Position numbers and translations under genes: made by a program. The notes beneath the pieces were generated by a model that saw nothing but the letters and a program-made list of their open reading frames with translations, was not told where the DNA came from and searched no databases. A DNA stretch of 64,000 nucleotides from Sipunculus nudus. Lineage: Eukaryota; Annelida; Sipuncula; Golfingiida; Sipunculidae. Positions 1-11,999 of this stretch are shown piece after piece; the first letter of the stretch is position 1, and each line of letters opens with the position of its first letter. Location: NCBI GenBank assembly GCA_026874595.1, contig CM049309.1, positions 90,852,723 through 90,916,722 of the forward strand, read 5' to 3'.

Positions 1-1517
1 TTTTGTTTATATGTTAAATCTCTTGTGGAAATAAATTAATTGTGATTAAAATTTATCCAACAGCAGAACAGCCCTAGAAGTTAAAATATGTCACAAATGA
101 CTGAAAGAGACTTGTAATTTTATGTAAAGGTTTTACAGGAAAGATAATTATCATGGACGATGTATACCCCGGAAAGAAAACTAACCAGCAATGCCAGGCT
201 TAAAAGGTTCATAATCATTAGTAACATGAGGCCCTGGGAATATTTTCGACCCTTCCTCAGTACTGGGTTCTGTTATGTTTAGAAGTTAACATTTCAGCTC
301 TTAAAACAGTGCATTCGATTCCCTGTAGCTATTCCTGGGAACTGCTTTTACAGAGTGCAGAGGGCAAAACATAAATCATGTTTCAGGCTACAAAGGTCCT
401 GTGTCACTCTGTAGACAGGTGTATTGATTAATAGCGTATCTGCTCAGCTTCCTTCCAGTCTGCTGAGCTGTGACAATTACCCACCGCCCGGGCTTTGTCC
501 TGTCACCCCCCGTAGAATGGCGCTGCTCTTACCGCGAATAAACGCTAAAGCGTTATGATTATAGAGTCAAGAAAATAAGATAAAAATTATCCCTCTCTGA
601 ACTGGGTAGATTTCTAAACCCGAATGCTCTTTGTCCAGTATCTGGCTATGAATTAGTTCAATCATTAAGATGTTTGTACATTCATTTGAACCATGGAATA
701 TTTTACAAATAGAAATAATACATACAAAAGGCTTTCCGTGTAAAGTAATACAGATATCAACGGAGGCTATCTTCTTGATTCATTAATTAATGTTGGGGGA
801 CTTCATGTTCCTCCTCGGTTAAAGTTGAAAGTTGAAGGTAGATCAGTTTATAAAAAAAAGGTATAAAATTTTACCAAAGGACAAAAGAAACATAATTAAA
901 ATAATGATACAGTTGTATTTTATTTTCGTCACGGATCCACCATTGTATTATGCGATGATTCAGGGTGTCACAGTTATATGTATTTATAGCATACTTTATT
1001 TTAAATCATCATTAATAATTGTTTAATAACTGCTTCTTACCAGCTTCATTTCTCGACATTTTCGTTGCTTTGTTATATTTTCAGTATATGTCTATACTCA
1101 CTAGTTATGATACTGCATGCCTTTTGTTATTAGAACAAACACATGAAAAATATCGATATTAATCTGTAAAGAATGGGGTCATTCTGTTAACAGAGATTTC
1201 AAAAGGCTTCATCCTACGAGTTGGTGGCACCGGGCCATATGAAATACATCTCAACACGCATTCCGTGGCCCATATACAGTATTCCGCGCATATAGTCTTT
1301 TTAAGCTGTAAACTGAATGTAGGTTGCGCAAACAGTCAGTAAAAGATTAACCGTCCAAGATATACGGTGATAATAATTTTCCGGGTATTCCATCTATATA
1401 TTCTCTAAATACATAGTTTGTGTGACTATAACGGTAAATGGACCACATTAAAGTCAAGGTTACCCTCGTAGTAACGTCTCTTAGTAATGGTACTGGTCCT
1501 CTTACACATATATTTGA

Positions 1518-1550
<33 letters not shown>

Positions 1551-2968
1551 ATATATGTCGTTTCGCAAGAATTGTCCTCGGCGACAGCGACGCAAGGGGT
1601 GCTGGAGCCGGAGTATCCCCGACATCCTCACCACCCGTGCCGTAATGGTAATTTTTTCTCAGTTGCAACAGACCAGGAAATATTGACACGATAATAATTA
1701 TGATAAGGTACACAAAAGCTACCCTGAACTCTCTTATCGAGACGTCTGCAAGGTGTACGGCTCAACTGATTTTACACTCTGCAAGAACAATAGAAGTATA
1801 TCCTATACCAAAATCATATCTGAAGAAAAAAATGTGCTGTGTTCCTTTATAATTAACATCATATTTATTCGTGTTAGTTCCAGTAATAAGTCAGTTTGGC
1901 TGATACATTTTGATTCGTTAAAATGATCAGAAAAAAAAAAAAGTTTTTTTGTTCTAAAATTAGGTATGGCATTCACTGTATCAGGTCACCATGGCCATGG
2001 TAATTATATTTGTCCATTGGTGTGATAAACTTGGGCAAACGAAATAAATAACATTGACCTCCATTCCTGTGATCAGTCGCCACTGTGACTGCTTCATTAT
2101 CCAGAGCCTGCAAAACCTTGCAGGATGGAAATAGGTGTTAGTAAATGGAATGTGTCCTTATTAACCTTATAGAAGAACCAAGCACGTGTGGGTTTCCTTG
2201 ATCTTACTTCCCAGCATACACCCAGGTACTCGAAGAAATTGTTCCTGTCTCTGTTTCTATAGAAACCTCGGGTAAACATTCTGCTGGGCGTTTCCTGAGA
2301 TTCAGTTTTATTCGTAGTTACAGAACAATGCTCTTCAATTTTCAAGGATCTAGAGTGTACAAAGAATTAATGCACAAATCATGTTTCAAAGTTTGAAGAT
2401 TTTGGCACCAGTTATTACTACACAATGTCCTAAGAGTTAATTAATGTATTGTTTTCTTAGGTGAACAATTAGTTTAGCTTCGGTCGGTGATATAAATCCT
2501 TCAAAACTTTCATTCAACTCAAGATGAAGCGGGAATATATTTGAAAAAAATTGGAAAAACCTTTCGCCCTGAAATGTACACTGAAATGTAACCGGCATTC
2601 TTCAAGGAAAGCAATTCTACTTTTCGAGAGGAAACACAAACTGAAGAAATTGAGAGGAATCTGTCATGTTTTATGTCAGGGATTATGTACGCTGGCTTCT
2701 TCCATGACACCAATGTGGTAACAGGGTCGGGTCTTTAATAAGTGCACAGATCCTCATCGTATAACGGCTTTCTTACTAGAAAATTATCTTTGATAATATT
2801 TAAATTAACCAGGCATTATAATACTTCACACATGACTGTCGATCTCATGTTAAATACCTGAACACAGGTCTGTATATACGCCTGCACGTGATGATAGTTC
2901 TTCCACATACATGGGTTTCCGCCTGCATATGACGTTGTTCAAGGCAGGCTATTTATTGTGAAGCAAAT
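1..2968. other. Non-coding DNA, left flank
   Basis: No recognisable exon, RNA gene or mobile element is visible. The open frames here are under 100 codons, lack family motifs and partly run through a (TA)n tract. The stretch around 430-560 is less AT-rich than its surroundings and holds homeodomain-type and Sox-type words (ATTGATTAAT, CAATTA, CTTTGTCC), so it might be a regulatory island, but that is inference only. Confidence 0.5.
1517..1556. repeat. (TA)n microsatellite
   Basis: An alternating TA tract with one or two interruptions. It creates the Tyr-Ile runs seen in the minus-strand open frames across it, so those frames are not genes. Confidence 0.85.
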
Positions 2969-2970
2969 TA

Positions 2971-4464
2971 AAGCCCCGTTCCAACTTTCACGAATTTGAC
3001 GCCGAATCTCCACGAACATGCATCATTAAAATTCGTAGGGACGTCGTGGGAGTGTCGTAGATGATGTCTTGAACATTCGGTAATGTTCGTAGCGAGGTCT
3101 TGAGCACTCAGAATTCGTGGCGCTATTTTTGAAATGTTCAAAAATTAAGCTTTGCCGTCACAAGTCGTAGCTAAGTCGTAACAGTTTCTTGGTAAGTCGT
3201 ATGAGAGTCTTCATAATTCTTGTAAATTCGTGATGTAAAACAATGTCACGAATGCTCACGAAGGAAAATGACATCGACACGACTTCAACACGACTACAAT
3301 ACGACTACCACAAGAACCTCTCAAGAGAGAGTCACGTTCATAAAACCCCTTCCTACTTCCACGAATTTGGAGACGAATCATCAAGAACTGACATCATAAA
3401 TTTTATTTTCTTAGTGATTTTTAACTTCTTACAAACCAATGAGGAATAAGGTTTAGAAGTAAGAACACTGTGTAGATTTGTAAATTTGTTTTAAAGAAGA
3501 TTTGTATTGTGGTTATTGGTTCCAACTAAATTTGAACTAAATAATTTGAAGAAGCTGAATCAAATTACGTTTCCTTTGTAATTTGTAACTTCTTTGTAAA
3601 CAAACAAGGAAGTTTTTGCAGTGAATAAACTATGTAGTTAAGTAAATATGTTTTAAAGAATTTTTTTTATCGTGGATATTGGTTGACAAAATAAATTTGA
3701 ACCAAAACAGTTTAAAGAAGCTGAATATATTATACAGTTTCGTCATACTTAAACATATGGTCAATATAATAAATTATGAATTTCCTATTTTACTATGAGA
3801 GAGTGAACTGAGCCTAACACAAATTTATATTAACAGAATCTTATATCACATTGAGAGCTGAATCAATAAGATATTTTAACCAGTATTTTGAGAGTACAGA
3901 TATTTTACATCCGATTAAGACGGTCGTCTACTTGGACTTAAAGAAGTTAACGTCGTATTTGCCACCACATAAATAAGGCGTAATTGTCTAATTACTCAAA
4001 TCAAATGAGACATATATTATTAGTGTTTTAAGCTGGATAACTTTTGTCAAATTATAATATCTGGAGAAGTTGAGTAAAGTGTTGTTATGGTGTCCTTTTA
4101 CTAATATCGTCTTCTTTGTGACATTACAATAGCTATATATCACATATATAGCTATCTAACAATCCGTGGCAAAATTGAATGATCGTAGGAGTATCGTCCA
4201 CAAGTCGCAGATCAATCGTGGAAATATCGTACCAGTATCTTAGACGTCGTCACGGAGCCGTGAACATTCTTAAAAGTCTCCTGTCATATCGTGCTGGCTT
4301 CGTGTCACTGTCGTAGCCAATCGTACTGGCATCGTACTCCTTTCGTACAATATCGTGGTCGTGATGGAATTTTTATCACTCGACAGGCCGATTGGCCACG
4401 AATCGCCACGAATTCAACATCGTAGCGATTCGGCGTCCAATTCGTGAAAGTGGGAACGGGGCTT
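2971..4464. mobile_element. Non-autonomous TIR element (MITE-like, 1.49 kb)
   Basis: The two ends are inverted copies: starting AAGCCCCGTTCC on the left, and read in reverse complement on the right, they agree over about 38 bp with two mismatches. A TA dinucleotide flanks each side (2969-2970 and 4465-4466), as expected of a TA target duplication. Both arms are filled with short GTCGTAG, TCGTGG and TCGTAC words, which may be subterminal transposase-binding repeats. A second, diverged copy of the terminus lies in direct orientation at about 3339-3380. No transposase frame is present. TA duplication suggests a Tc1/mariner-like or related mobilising enzyme, but the superfamily is not proven. Confidence 0.75.
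3435..3684. repeat. Diverged direct repeat inside the TIR element
   Basis: Two about 88-bp segments (3435-3523 and 3597-3684) share the same order of words, including TATGTTTTAAAGAA-like and ATTGGTT blocks. They form an old internal duplication in the AT-rich centre of the element. No coding content. Confidence 0.5.
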
Positions 4465-4466
4465 TA

Positions 4467-5824
4467 GACTGTTAGTAGTCCAGAGCGCCTGAGCTTATGT
4501 TTGCACTGCTTCCCTCCCACATATAATATCCCAAACAACCGGCGTGTAGGCCCATGCTGTACAGCGTACCCGCATTAAATATCTACAGTACAGCGTCATC
4601 TAAATTTGGGCATGTCTCGGTAATATATAAATCTGGCGTATAGATAATCTTGTATCTGACGTGTGTGCATTCATACCTGGCGGGTATCATTCATCCCCGG
4701 CGTGTGACGTGCACAGGCCTCAAATGGCATGCGAAAGCTGGACTTCTTGTAAAATAACAGAATATGCCACATGGCTACAAGTCGTGTCTATGATATTATT
4801 TTACAGTCATGAACAAATAAACAAAAAAATACTAATTTGGATAATTTTATGCACTTTATATCCTTTACGTAAAACATGCGCCCTGTGTCCCTCATAAGGA
4901 GTAATGTCCCCAGAGGCTAACGGTTAACTGGGACCTTGCTGTAGACAATCCTCGGGCGATTTATTCGACTGGCACTTCGGTTCCACTATGACGGGTGCTG
5001 GATGGACGATTATCAAGTTGCCGAGTGAAGGACTAAACGTAAGGTTTACTTGTTTGAAGAATTAAGTGCAGTTAATTTAATACAAAGTCTGTATCCATGG
5101 AGTGAGATCTGAAGGTCTGTAACAATGGGACGTAGTAAATTACTAGACCTCACGTGGCAGGTTCTAAACATGATATGTCCACTCTGTTTAAATGATAAGA
5201 GCATTATAAATTGATGTCAAATTAGAATTCATTACACGTGAGACATAAACTCTAGAGTACGTCATGAAAAGTAAGTCCAGTCAGGGCGTCAGAGTCATAT
5301 GAGTTTGTTATGGATTAATGCACGTTTCGTGTACAATGCAAGGGGTTTTTCTTTTTCGTGTGTAATAGTATTTGTGTACACCTCTGGTGGATCCGGTTAT
5401 GATGTTTCCAAAAAAACAAGAAATATTGATTGAAGGCTATGTGTTTTAATGGGTCCCCTTTACATGGATAACAAAATTAAGAAAAGATTTTAAAAATATC
5501 GCTTTATTTACAAACATATATGGACATACCGTAAATGTACAATGAAATCGTTTGAGCTAAAATAAATTTATTTTACTAATATTACTTAATCAGGGTTCAT
5601 AACGGTTTTATTTTTCTTAACAAGGCCTACAGGCCTAATGCGAACCTGTGCAGTGGCATATACACCAAGTATAATGCTTCAATGCTGGACCATCACTTTT
5701 CAAAGACGTGTAATATGTAAATGAACAATGAAAATACCAAACCGTTTTAAAAAAGAACCAATAACACAAACATCACTGTTGAAATACGGGGGGATGGGTG
5801 CACACAACACAAAAAAAAATAGTT
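4467..5824. other. Non-coding DNA
   Basis: No gene, RNA or complete repeat is recognised. Short open frames (under 85 codons) show no motif. Confidence 0.5.
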
Positions 5825-6130
5825 GTAGGTGGCGCCACCAGTCTTGTACACGACAAAGCTGTCCGAGATGTATACATATGCCCAATTTCAATCTGATATG
5901 TCAAACCCCTCTTGAGAAAAAAAGCAGGGACATACGCTGTGCAAAAAGTATTGTAGGTGGCGCTCCCAGACTTGTATAAGACAAAGCTATCCGATATGTA
6001 TAAATATGCACAATTTCAGGCTGATATATCAAATCCTTGCTGAGAAATAAGCAGACACATACACTGTGCAAAGGTCATTATAGGTGGCGACACCAGTCAT
6101 GTGAACGAAAAGCCATCAAAGATACATGGA
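5825..6130. repeat. About 128-bp tandem repeat with GGTGGCGCCACC core
   Basis: The block TAGGTGGCG(C/A)(C/T)(A/C)CC recurs at about 5825, 5953 and 6080, giving periods of about 128 and 127 bp. The intervening text (TCTTGTA, ACAAAGCT, CCGATATGTA, CAATTTCA) is also conserved between units. A fourth partial unit fades after 6130. The same core word appears elsewhere in the window (17.5, 45.6, 49.4, 49.9, 50.1 and 54.6 kb), so this belongs to a dispersed family. Confidence 0.75.
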
Positions 6131-6639
6131 CAGGTAAAAATATCAGGCTCATACATAAAAAATCTTTGAGTCAGGTACACTGGACTTACCAGGCTTAGGT
6201 GAGAAAGGCAGTTGCCCCCAGTGAACTGGAACGAATTGCTGGAACCAGCTACTGCATTGAGTGAACTCTTGACCTGTACCCGGGTGCACTGAGTGAATTC
6301 TTGACCTGTTGCATAATCTGACCCAGTTGGCAGTCTGTCAAAACTATAAGCAGATCCAGACTGATCTTTGGCTTCTTGCAAAATCTGAAATAGTTTGAAG
6401 TCTGCTACGCTATTTATAGATACAGATACAATCTTGGCCTATTGGCAAATCTGTTTACACATACTGAAAGACTTTGGATACAATACTTTTAAAGCTGACA
6501 TATGCATAAGATTCGGTTATCAAAATGTTTAGAAAAAAAAGATGCAGTCCTTTCAAAATTTGGTGATTATAGCTCCAGCTGTTTTCGATAGAGACTAGTT
6601 TAATGTAGAGCTGTTTAGATGGCTGACTTTTACATAAAA

Positions 6640-6760
6640 TTTGGTGATGCTATCTCCAACCGTTTTTGAGAGAGACTGGGTTAACGTACTGACGACGGCG
6701 GACGGATGACGCTGCGCCATCGTATTAGTTTAACAGGTTCGCTAAAAGAAAAACCAAGAG
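6640..6760. repeat. Fragment of a dispersed repeat with GACGACGGCGGAC tail
   Basis: The order 'TTTGGTGATGCTATCTCC', 'GACGACGGCGGACGGATGAC' and 'AACAGGTTCGCTAAAAG' resembles the 3' portion of a non-coding repeat common in marine invertebrate genomes. Related GGACGGACGGAC and GTCCGTCGTCCGTCC blocks lie near 26.05 kb and 45.16 kb. The family is recognised by general resemblance, not by a database match. Confidence 0.4.
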
Positions 6761-7126
6761 ACAAACAAATTGAAAAAAATGAAAAAGTAATGAGGCATGG
6801 AAATATTTTATAGAGAATTTTTAAATGTCGTGAATTATGCGTGAATGTGATGAATGATCAACGGGAACATCAGCGTCAGTGTAGCTTAACATGCAAAAGA
6901 AAAAGAATGTAATCCGGCGGTACAATGAAGGGCGTCATGAGCAAGATTCCGAAAGTCCTTTTGGACCACACCCTTAAAAAAACCTGACGATAGCAACTGT
7001 TGCCACACGCACATAATTCAATCTACAATGTGCGAGGTGTGGCTTAACATGTGAAACAGGGATCATGTCAGCTCGTTATAACATGAATGTCTCGGATGCG
7101 AGGTCAATGGGCATGAACAAGTGCAG

Positions 7127-7128
<2 letters not shown>

Positions 7129-7200
<72 letters not shown>
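7129..7200. repeat. (TA)n microsatellite
   Basis: About 60 bp of alternating TA, followed by GTATGTATGTATATG. Confidence 0.95.
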
Positions 7201-7202
<2 letters not shown>

Positions 7203-7942
7203 ATGGGCAATATTTAAATAACTTACGCATAGCTAAATTGCTTTTACTCTGAACACGCAGGAAGATTTCAGGTTATGTATTACACGACACTATTTACACG
7301 TAAAATATTGGGTCGTATACGGGTCTGACCACTTGAGGAATCTTTCAGTCGCTGTATATCAGACTTGGGGTATTCGTATTCAGTATTCGTATTCATTGTA
7401 TTCGAATACAGGTATTTTCAGTATTCGTAATCGTGTTCGAATACATTTGTAAAAAGTACAAAAGTATTTGTATTCGTATTAAAATACATTGCAGAAGTAT
7501 TCATGAATTTCATGAATACATGCAGTATACATTAACGTTGTCTACCTTTTGTCCTTTATCCATTTGGAAAAATGTCCCATTATTTGTCCCCTCATGGCCT
7601 GGGTCGGCTAATTGGAAGACTGGCCAATACCCGTCGTGGAGCACCCAGAGCAATGGCAAACCCGCTGCCGTCTCTGCTAATATTCAACGGACGTGATGTG
7701 ACTATTGGTGTTAATTAATTCATCTTGGCTTTACCTTGACCAGCGTTCGGCTCTTGCAAGACGTCCCCTCATTCAACACTTCCCGGTCCTGGTAGGCTTA
7801 CTTGGTGTAGCATAAAATATTTCCCTGTTAATTTTAGTATTTATAACATTTAAGAATTATAGAGCTGCGTCACGCCAGTTCACAGACAGGTTTCTTAAGT
7901 TCTAATGCTCAGGTTACAAATGTAAAATTCTGCTTTATGGAT

Positions 7943-8232
7943 GAACATTAAACGGATCGTGTTAAACGACACACGGATCGTGTTAAACGACACACGGATC
8001 CTGTTAAACCACATACGGATCCTCTTAAACGACACACGGATCCTGTTTAAACGACACACGGTTCGTGTTAAACGACACATTGATCTTGTTAAACGACAAA
8101 CGGATCGTGTTTAACGACACATTGATCCTGTTAAACGAAACACGGATCCTGTTAATCGACACACGGATCCTGTTTCACGACACACGGATCATGTTTAACG
8201 ACTCACGGATCCTGTTAAACGACACACAGAAC
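7943..8232. repeat. 21-bp minisatellite, about 14 copies
   Basis: The unit ACACGGATCCTGTTAAACGAC is repeated about 14 times with scattered substitutions. Because 21 is a multiple of three and the unit has no stop in some frames, open frames appear on both strands (Leu-Asn-Asp-Thr repeats on +, Val-Ser-Phe-Asn repeats on -). They have no other support as genes. Confidence 0.9.
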
Positions 8233-9957
8233 CCTTTAAATGTTCGTCTGCATCTGTGAAAATCATCCAACTGATAATTCAAAGTAAATGCCAGAGGGGA
8301 ACTCAAGCAACTATTTTTGAAAAACGTTAGTGATCTGTAGTTAATTGTAAATAAAAAGGTTATACTTTAATCACAAATCACAATAATACCAGAGGGTAGG
8401 TAATCCAGAAGACGACACTCGCTGAACATATGTAGAAATCATGGCTGGCACTTAGTGTTAATCTGATCATGAACTGCCATTAGGGGTAGGTGAGTAATGC
8501 CTAATTAGTATCTCATTGGCCCCTGGTACATTACCAGTAGTCAGGTTATCGACAATACACATATTATATATCATGATCTTTGGTATCGTATCCTTTTTTT
8601 TTTTTTTTTTGCTTAATTTTTATCAAATTGATCATCTATTGAAATGTTTGAAAAGGTCATGTAGTCAGTGTACAGAGGGTGAGTGGAAAGACACATTAAG
8701 AGAGTGAACCACAGAAAAGTTGCTGTGTGTGGCGTGGAGGAACACGGCTTTAGTTAGAAATAGTTATCTTTCTTTGCAAGGAGAAAAGTAACGTTTGTAT
8801 AGGGCCACTCAACAGCAGTTAGAAGTGTCAATCTGCCGAAAAACTTTTTATACAAAATCTGTACTGACAAAGAGAGAGAGACCCGAGCTCAGCTGGTTAG
8901 AGAATTATCAGCTCATAATATAATAACTTATCCATTATCACGGATATAATGTAACTGCGTGTCATTTGTAGTAAATGTAACAGTAATATAATAAGATTTC
9001 CAGCATCATTGTTTCTAAGTCTCGTCTCTGTTACTACTCGTGGTGAAGGCATACAATAGTTTGAAAGAACCACGTTCCAAGTCGTAGAACTTGCTTGTTT
9101 GTTTCCTCGGTGTTATAACTGAAAACGTGCATGCCTTTGACGTTCCATTGACTCTTTGAAATGAAACGGAACATCTGTCACAGGAGGACTTAAGTATAAG
9201 GTCGGAATCAGTTATTTTCATGACATAAGCTAACTGATGTCTATTTTGTTCACTGTTTTCAGTAAATTCAGTCGTTTTAAGAGAATAATTCTTATGACGG
9301 TTCCACTGTGACCGTTTGCGTCACCGTCCATATATATAACTTTAAGGATACTTAGTGCACGGTAATGACGACTCGGTGGTATATTTTGACATCTCCAACT
9401 TCACATAAACAATTAAAAAAAAAAGTCTACCTGAAGCTAAAATCATCCATAAATGTGTCCACACCCTCCCCTCTGCCTCCCCTTTATTGTGATTATTCGT
9501 GTCTAAGCAGGTACTAAGAACTAGAGAAGGCCATGTTTCGAAACCTAATTCTTTTTTATTGCCTAAGACTAATGACAGCACGGTAAATCGTTTGTATTGC
9601 AATGGTGTGTAAGGTAAAAGAAGAGTGAGAGAAGGAGGATAGTTAATTCAAAGATCCCTTCACACCTGATATGTAAAATTATAATAACATGTGTATCAAT
9701 ACGAACTTTATGATAAAATGCTACTTTAATATCTGATAAGTTGGCCTAATGGTTTTGATGGTTTTGTTCCATAAAAGGACATTTTTTTAAATTCGTGTGG
9801 TAAGTTCTACATGTACACACGGTTTTTCGTGTCCCTTGTGAAATTTTGTGGTTAGCAGAGTGGTTATTAGAACATAAATACAGAACGCCTTATTACAACC
9901 TGCGTTCACAAGCTGACCTTGTGTGACACGCTAGGGGTTAATTGGCAGTTGACCACC
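8233..9957. other. Non-coding DNA upstream of the DIRAS locus
   Basis: Apart from a T-homopolymer near 8593-8610 and a tRNA-head-like fragment at 8882-8920, nothing is recognised. Short open frames lack motifs. Confidence 0.45.
8882..8920 (+). repeat. tRNA box A-like fragment, possible SINE remnant
   Basis: The string GAGCTCAGCTGGTTAGAG matches the D-arm and internal promoter box A of many tRNAs. No box B (GTTCGAATC type) follows at tRNA spacing and no cloverleaf closes. It is therefore at most a truncated tRNA-derived SINE head, or chance. Confidence 0.3.
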
Positions 9958-10010
9958 TTTGACGTCAGTGTGGTCAGAGTGACCTCGCTGTCACTTCACG
10001 GTAAGGAAGA
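9958..10010 (+). promoter_or_regulatory. Candidate DIRAS promoter/first-exon end (CRE site and splice donor)
   Basis: A perfect cAMP-response element, TGACGTCA, lies at 9960-9967 in a locally GC-richer stretch. At 10001 the sequence CACG|GTAAGGA is a strong splice-donor consensus. Together they could mark the promoter and the end of a non-coding first exon for the GTPase gene whose CDS exon has an acceptor at 11368-11369. A second donor-like site (AAAA|GTAAGG) lies near 10376. Transcription start and exon use are inferred. Confidence 0.3.
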
Positions 10011-11194
10011 TGGCGGCTATTGGAGGATGGCTGACTGATTGACACCGAGCCTGCCTGTTATTCTAGTCGGTGAACACCCCCGCATGCAGTCGTCTTTACA
10101 GATGCCTGGAGCTAGATGCAGACATACGGCCTGCCTTTATCATATCGATTATCACCCGTTTGCCTGGTTCAGGCAGGAATATTGCTTGATTTGCCAGCTG
10201 TATCCTCAAAATACCATGCAGTGTTGATTTTATTGACTCACTTTTTCTGTTAGTTTAGTCGGCACAGGAGGAAAAGCCAAAGTAGCCAGTATATAAACTT
10301 GTAGTGCAAATTCCAGTTGTTGCCACGCAGGATCTGGAAAACAACAGACCAAACCATGGAATGCTCGGTTAGAAAAGTAAGGTGTTTTGTATTGGTATCT
10401 GTATACGCACGGGAATGCTAGCTTGATTTAGATGAGGATTTTAATCATCAGGATGTTTCCTTTTACATAGACAATTATTTAGATGAAATGGATTATTTAG
10501 TAATTTTCATACACTTATTTCATGTCCGCATGGCTGTTTTCATTTTAGAAAATTTTATAATATGTTACGATTAACAAACCTGGATATAATCGTTAGAATA
10601 TACAACATTTCTGATAGAGCATTGTTGTGTGGCTGACAACGTGATGAAGGGGACTAACCCCATGTACCATCCGGCACCAATATATTTTCTGTCTTTTTTA
10701 ATGTTCACGGTAATTTTCCGAAGCAAAATAATATTCACAGCAAGGTTATACCATTTATACTTTTTTTAATCTTGATTGCGCATGTAGTAACTGGGAAGGG
10801 ATTTTGAGAAATTATACCCGACACGAATTTCTTTGACAAAGCTACCCTGAACTTTAAACATACTTTCAGAAATAATATTGATTATCGCCATTTTTAGAGG
10901 ACTACATTAAAAATACATAAGTGCTAAATTCCCTGAACTACTTTATATATTTGTTTTTAACAGACGGTTCAAAACGTGGGCGAGTTTACGGTTTCCAGGA
11001 ATCCACCCTCATGTGCTTTTGTTGTGACGATTCCTTTTGTTCTGTGTCAAGTTTCTCGTTAATAAGTGTTTTGAATTCAGTATTCACGCGTTGTAATAGA
11101 AAAACTCTCTCTAAATATATACAATATCAATTCAGCATGCGCCTCGTTTATATGGTATAGTTGTTTGTCTATAATATTCCTGTCTCTATTACAG

Positions 11195-11267
11195 GCCGGC
11201 ACTTGAAATCCCTATACGGTTACCAGTTTGAACATGCAGACATCTACACACCTTTAGCCAGACGCCT
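11195..11267 (+). other. Possible internal 5' UTR exon of DIRAS
   Basis: A pyrimidine-rich run ends in ATTACAG at 11194, a good splice acceptor. A possible donor CCT|GTATGT begins at 11268. If both are used, the following intron is only about 100 bp and largely a (TA)n microsatellite. No ATG-led conserved coding is visible in this segment, so it would be untranslated. This is prediction only; the alternative is that it is simply intronic. Confidence 0.25.
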
Positions 11268-11272
11268 GTATG

Positions 11273-11274
<2 letters not shown>

Positions 11275-11331
<57 letters not shown>
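11275..11331. repeat. (TA)n microsatellite in the intron before the DIRAS coding exon
   Basis: About 55 bp of pure TA end only about 38 bp before the splice acceptor at 11368-11369. The Tyr-Ile runs in overlapping frames come from it. Confidence 0.95.
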
Positions 11332-11334
<3 letters not shown>

Positions 11335-11402
11335 TACCCATAATACATTTTGTGTATTTTGTTTTTCAGAGTCCAAGTGACCGATCCATTCGCCTGCGGG
11401 TG

Positions 11403-11999
11403 ATGCCGGAGCAGAGCAATGACTACAGGGTGGTGGTATTTGGGGCTGGAGGTGTCGGCAAGAGTTCTCTCGTGCTGCGTTTTGTACGGGGGACCTTCCG
11501 TGAAAGTTATATCCCAACCATAGAGGACACGTACCGACAGGTTATATCCTGTAATAAACAGGTGTGCACGCTTCAGATAACGGACACTACAGGCAGCCAT
11601 CAATTCCCCGCTATGCAGAGACTTTCTATATCCAAGGGGCATGCCTTCATACTTGTGTTTTCAATCAGTAGTCGCCAGTCTCTGGAAGAACTGCGGCCGA
11701 TATTCGCAGAAATCTGTGAAATCAAAGGCGACATTGAGAACATACCAATAATGTTGGTAGGGAATAAATGTGATGAGACGGCCCGGGAGGTGTCCACCCA
11801 GGAAGGGGTGGCCATTGCCAAGCAGTGGAGCTGTGCTTTTATGGAGACCTCGGCGAAAACTAATTACAATGTCAAGGAACTCTTTCAAGAACTGCTGCAG
11901 TTAGAAAAACGCAGGACAATGAGCTTACAGCTTGATACAAAGAAATCAAAATCTCAAAAGAGAAAAGAAAAATTGAAGGGAAAATGTGCATTAATGTAA
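11403..11999 (+). CDS. DIRAS: Di-Ras family small GTPase
   Basis: This 198-residue Ras-superfamily GTPase occupies one coding exon; human DIRAS1 and DIRAS2 are about the same length. The G1/P-loop GAGGVGKSS is near residues 14-22, the effector-loop region [11 protein letters not shown] follows, and G3 is DTTGSHQF rather than the Ras DTAGQE. The SH replaces the catalytic Gln, a Di-Ras hallmark linked to low intrinsic GTP hydrolysis. G4 is NKCDE and G5 is ETSAK. A Lys-rich tail ([15 protein letters not shown]) ends in the CAAX box CALM, predicting prenylation and plasma-membrane attachment. The ATG at 11403 is chosen because [10 protein letters not shown] matches the family start; the upstream open frame is intron and UTR. 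A pyrimidine-rich splice acceptor (TTTTTCAG) ends at 11369, so an upstream non-coding exon is expected. Di-Ras proteins are mostly neuronal in vertebrates. DIRAS1 versus DIRAS2 orthology cannot be resolved here. Confidence 0.97.
   Translation: MPEQSNDYRVVVFGAGGVGKSSLVLRFVRGTFRESYIPTIEDTYRQVISCNKQVCTLQITDTTGSHQFPAMQRLSISKGHAFILVFSISSRQSLEELRPIFAEICEIKGDIENIPIMLVGNKCDETAREVSTQEGVAIAKQWSCAFMETSAKTNYNVKELFQELLQLEKRRTMSLQLDTKKSKSQKRKEKLKGKCALM

Noticed and set aside
11161-11402. N-terminal extension of the DIRAS protein upstream of 11403
   Set aside because: The upstream frame runs through intron, microsatellite and a splice acceptor. Family members start at the MPEQ-type Met.
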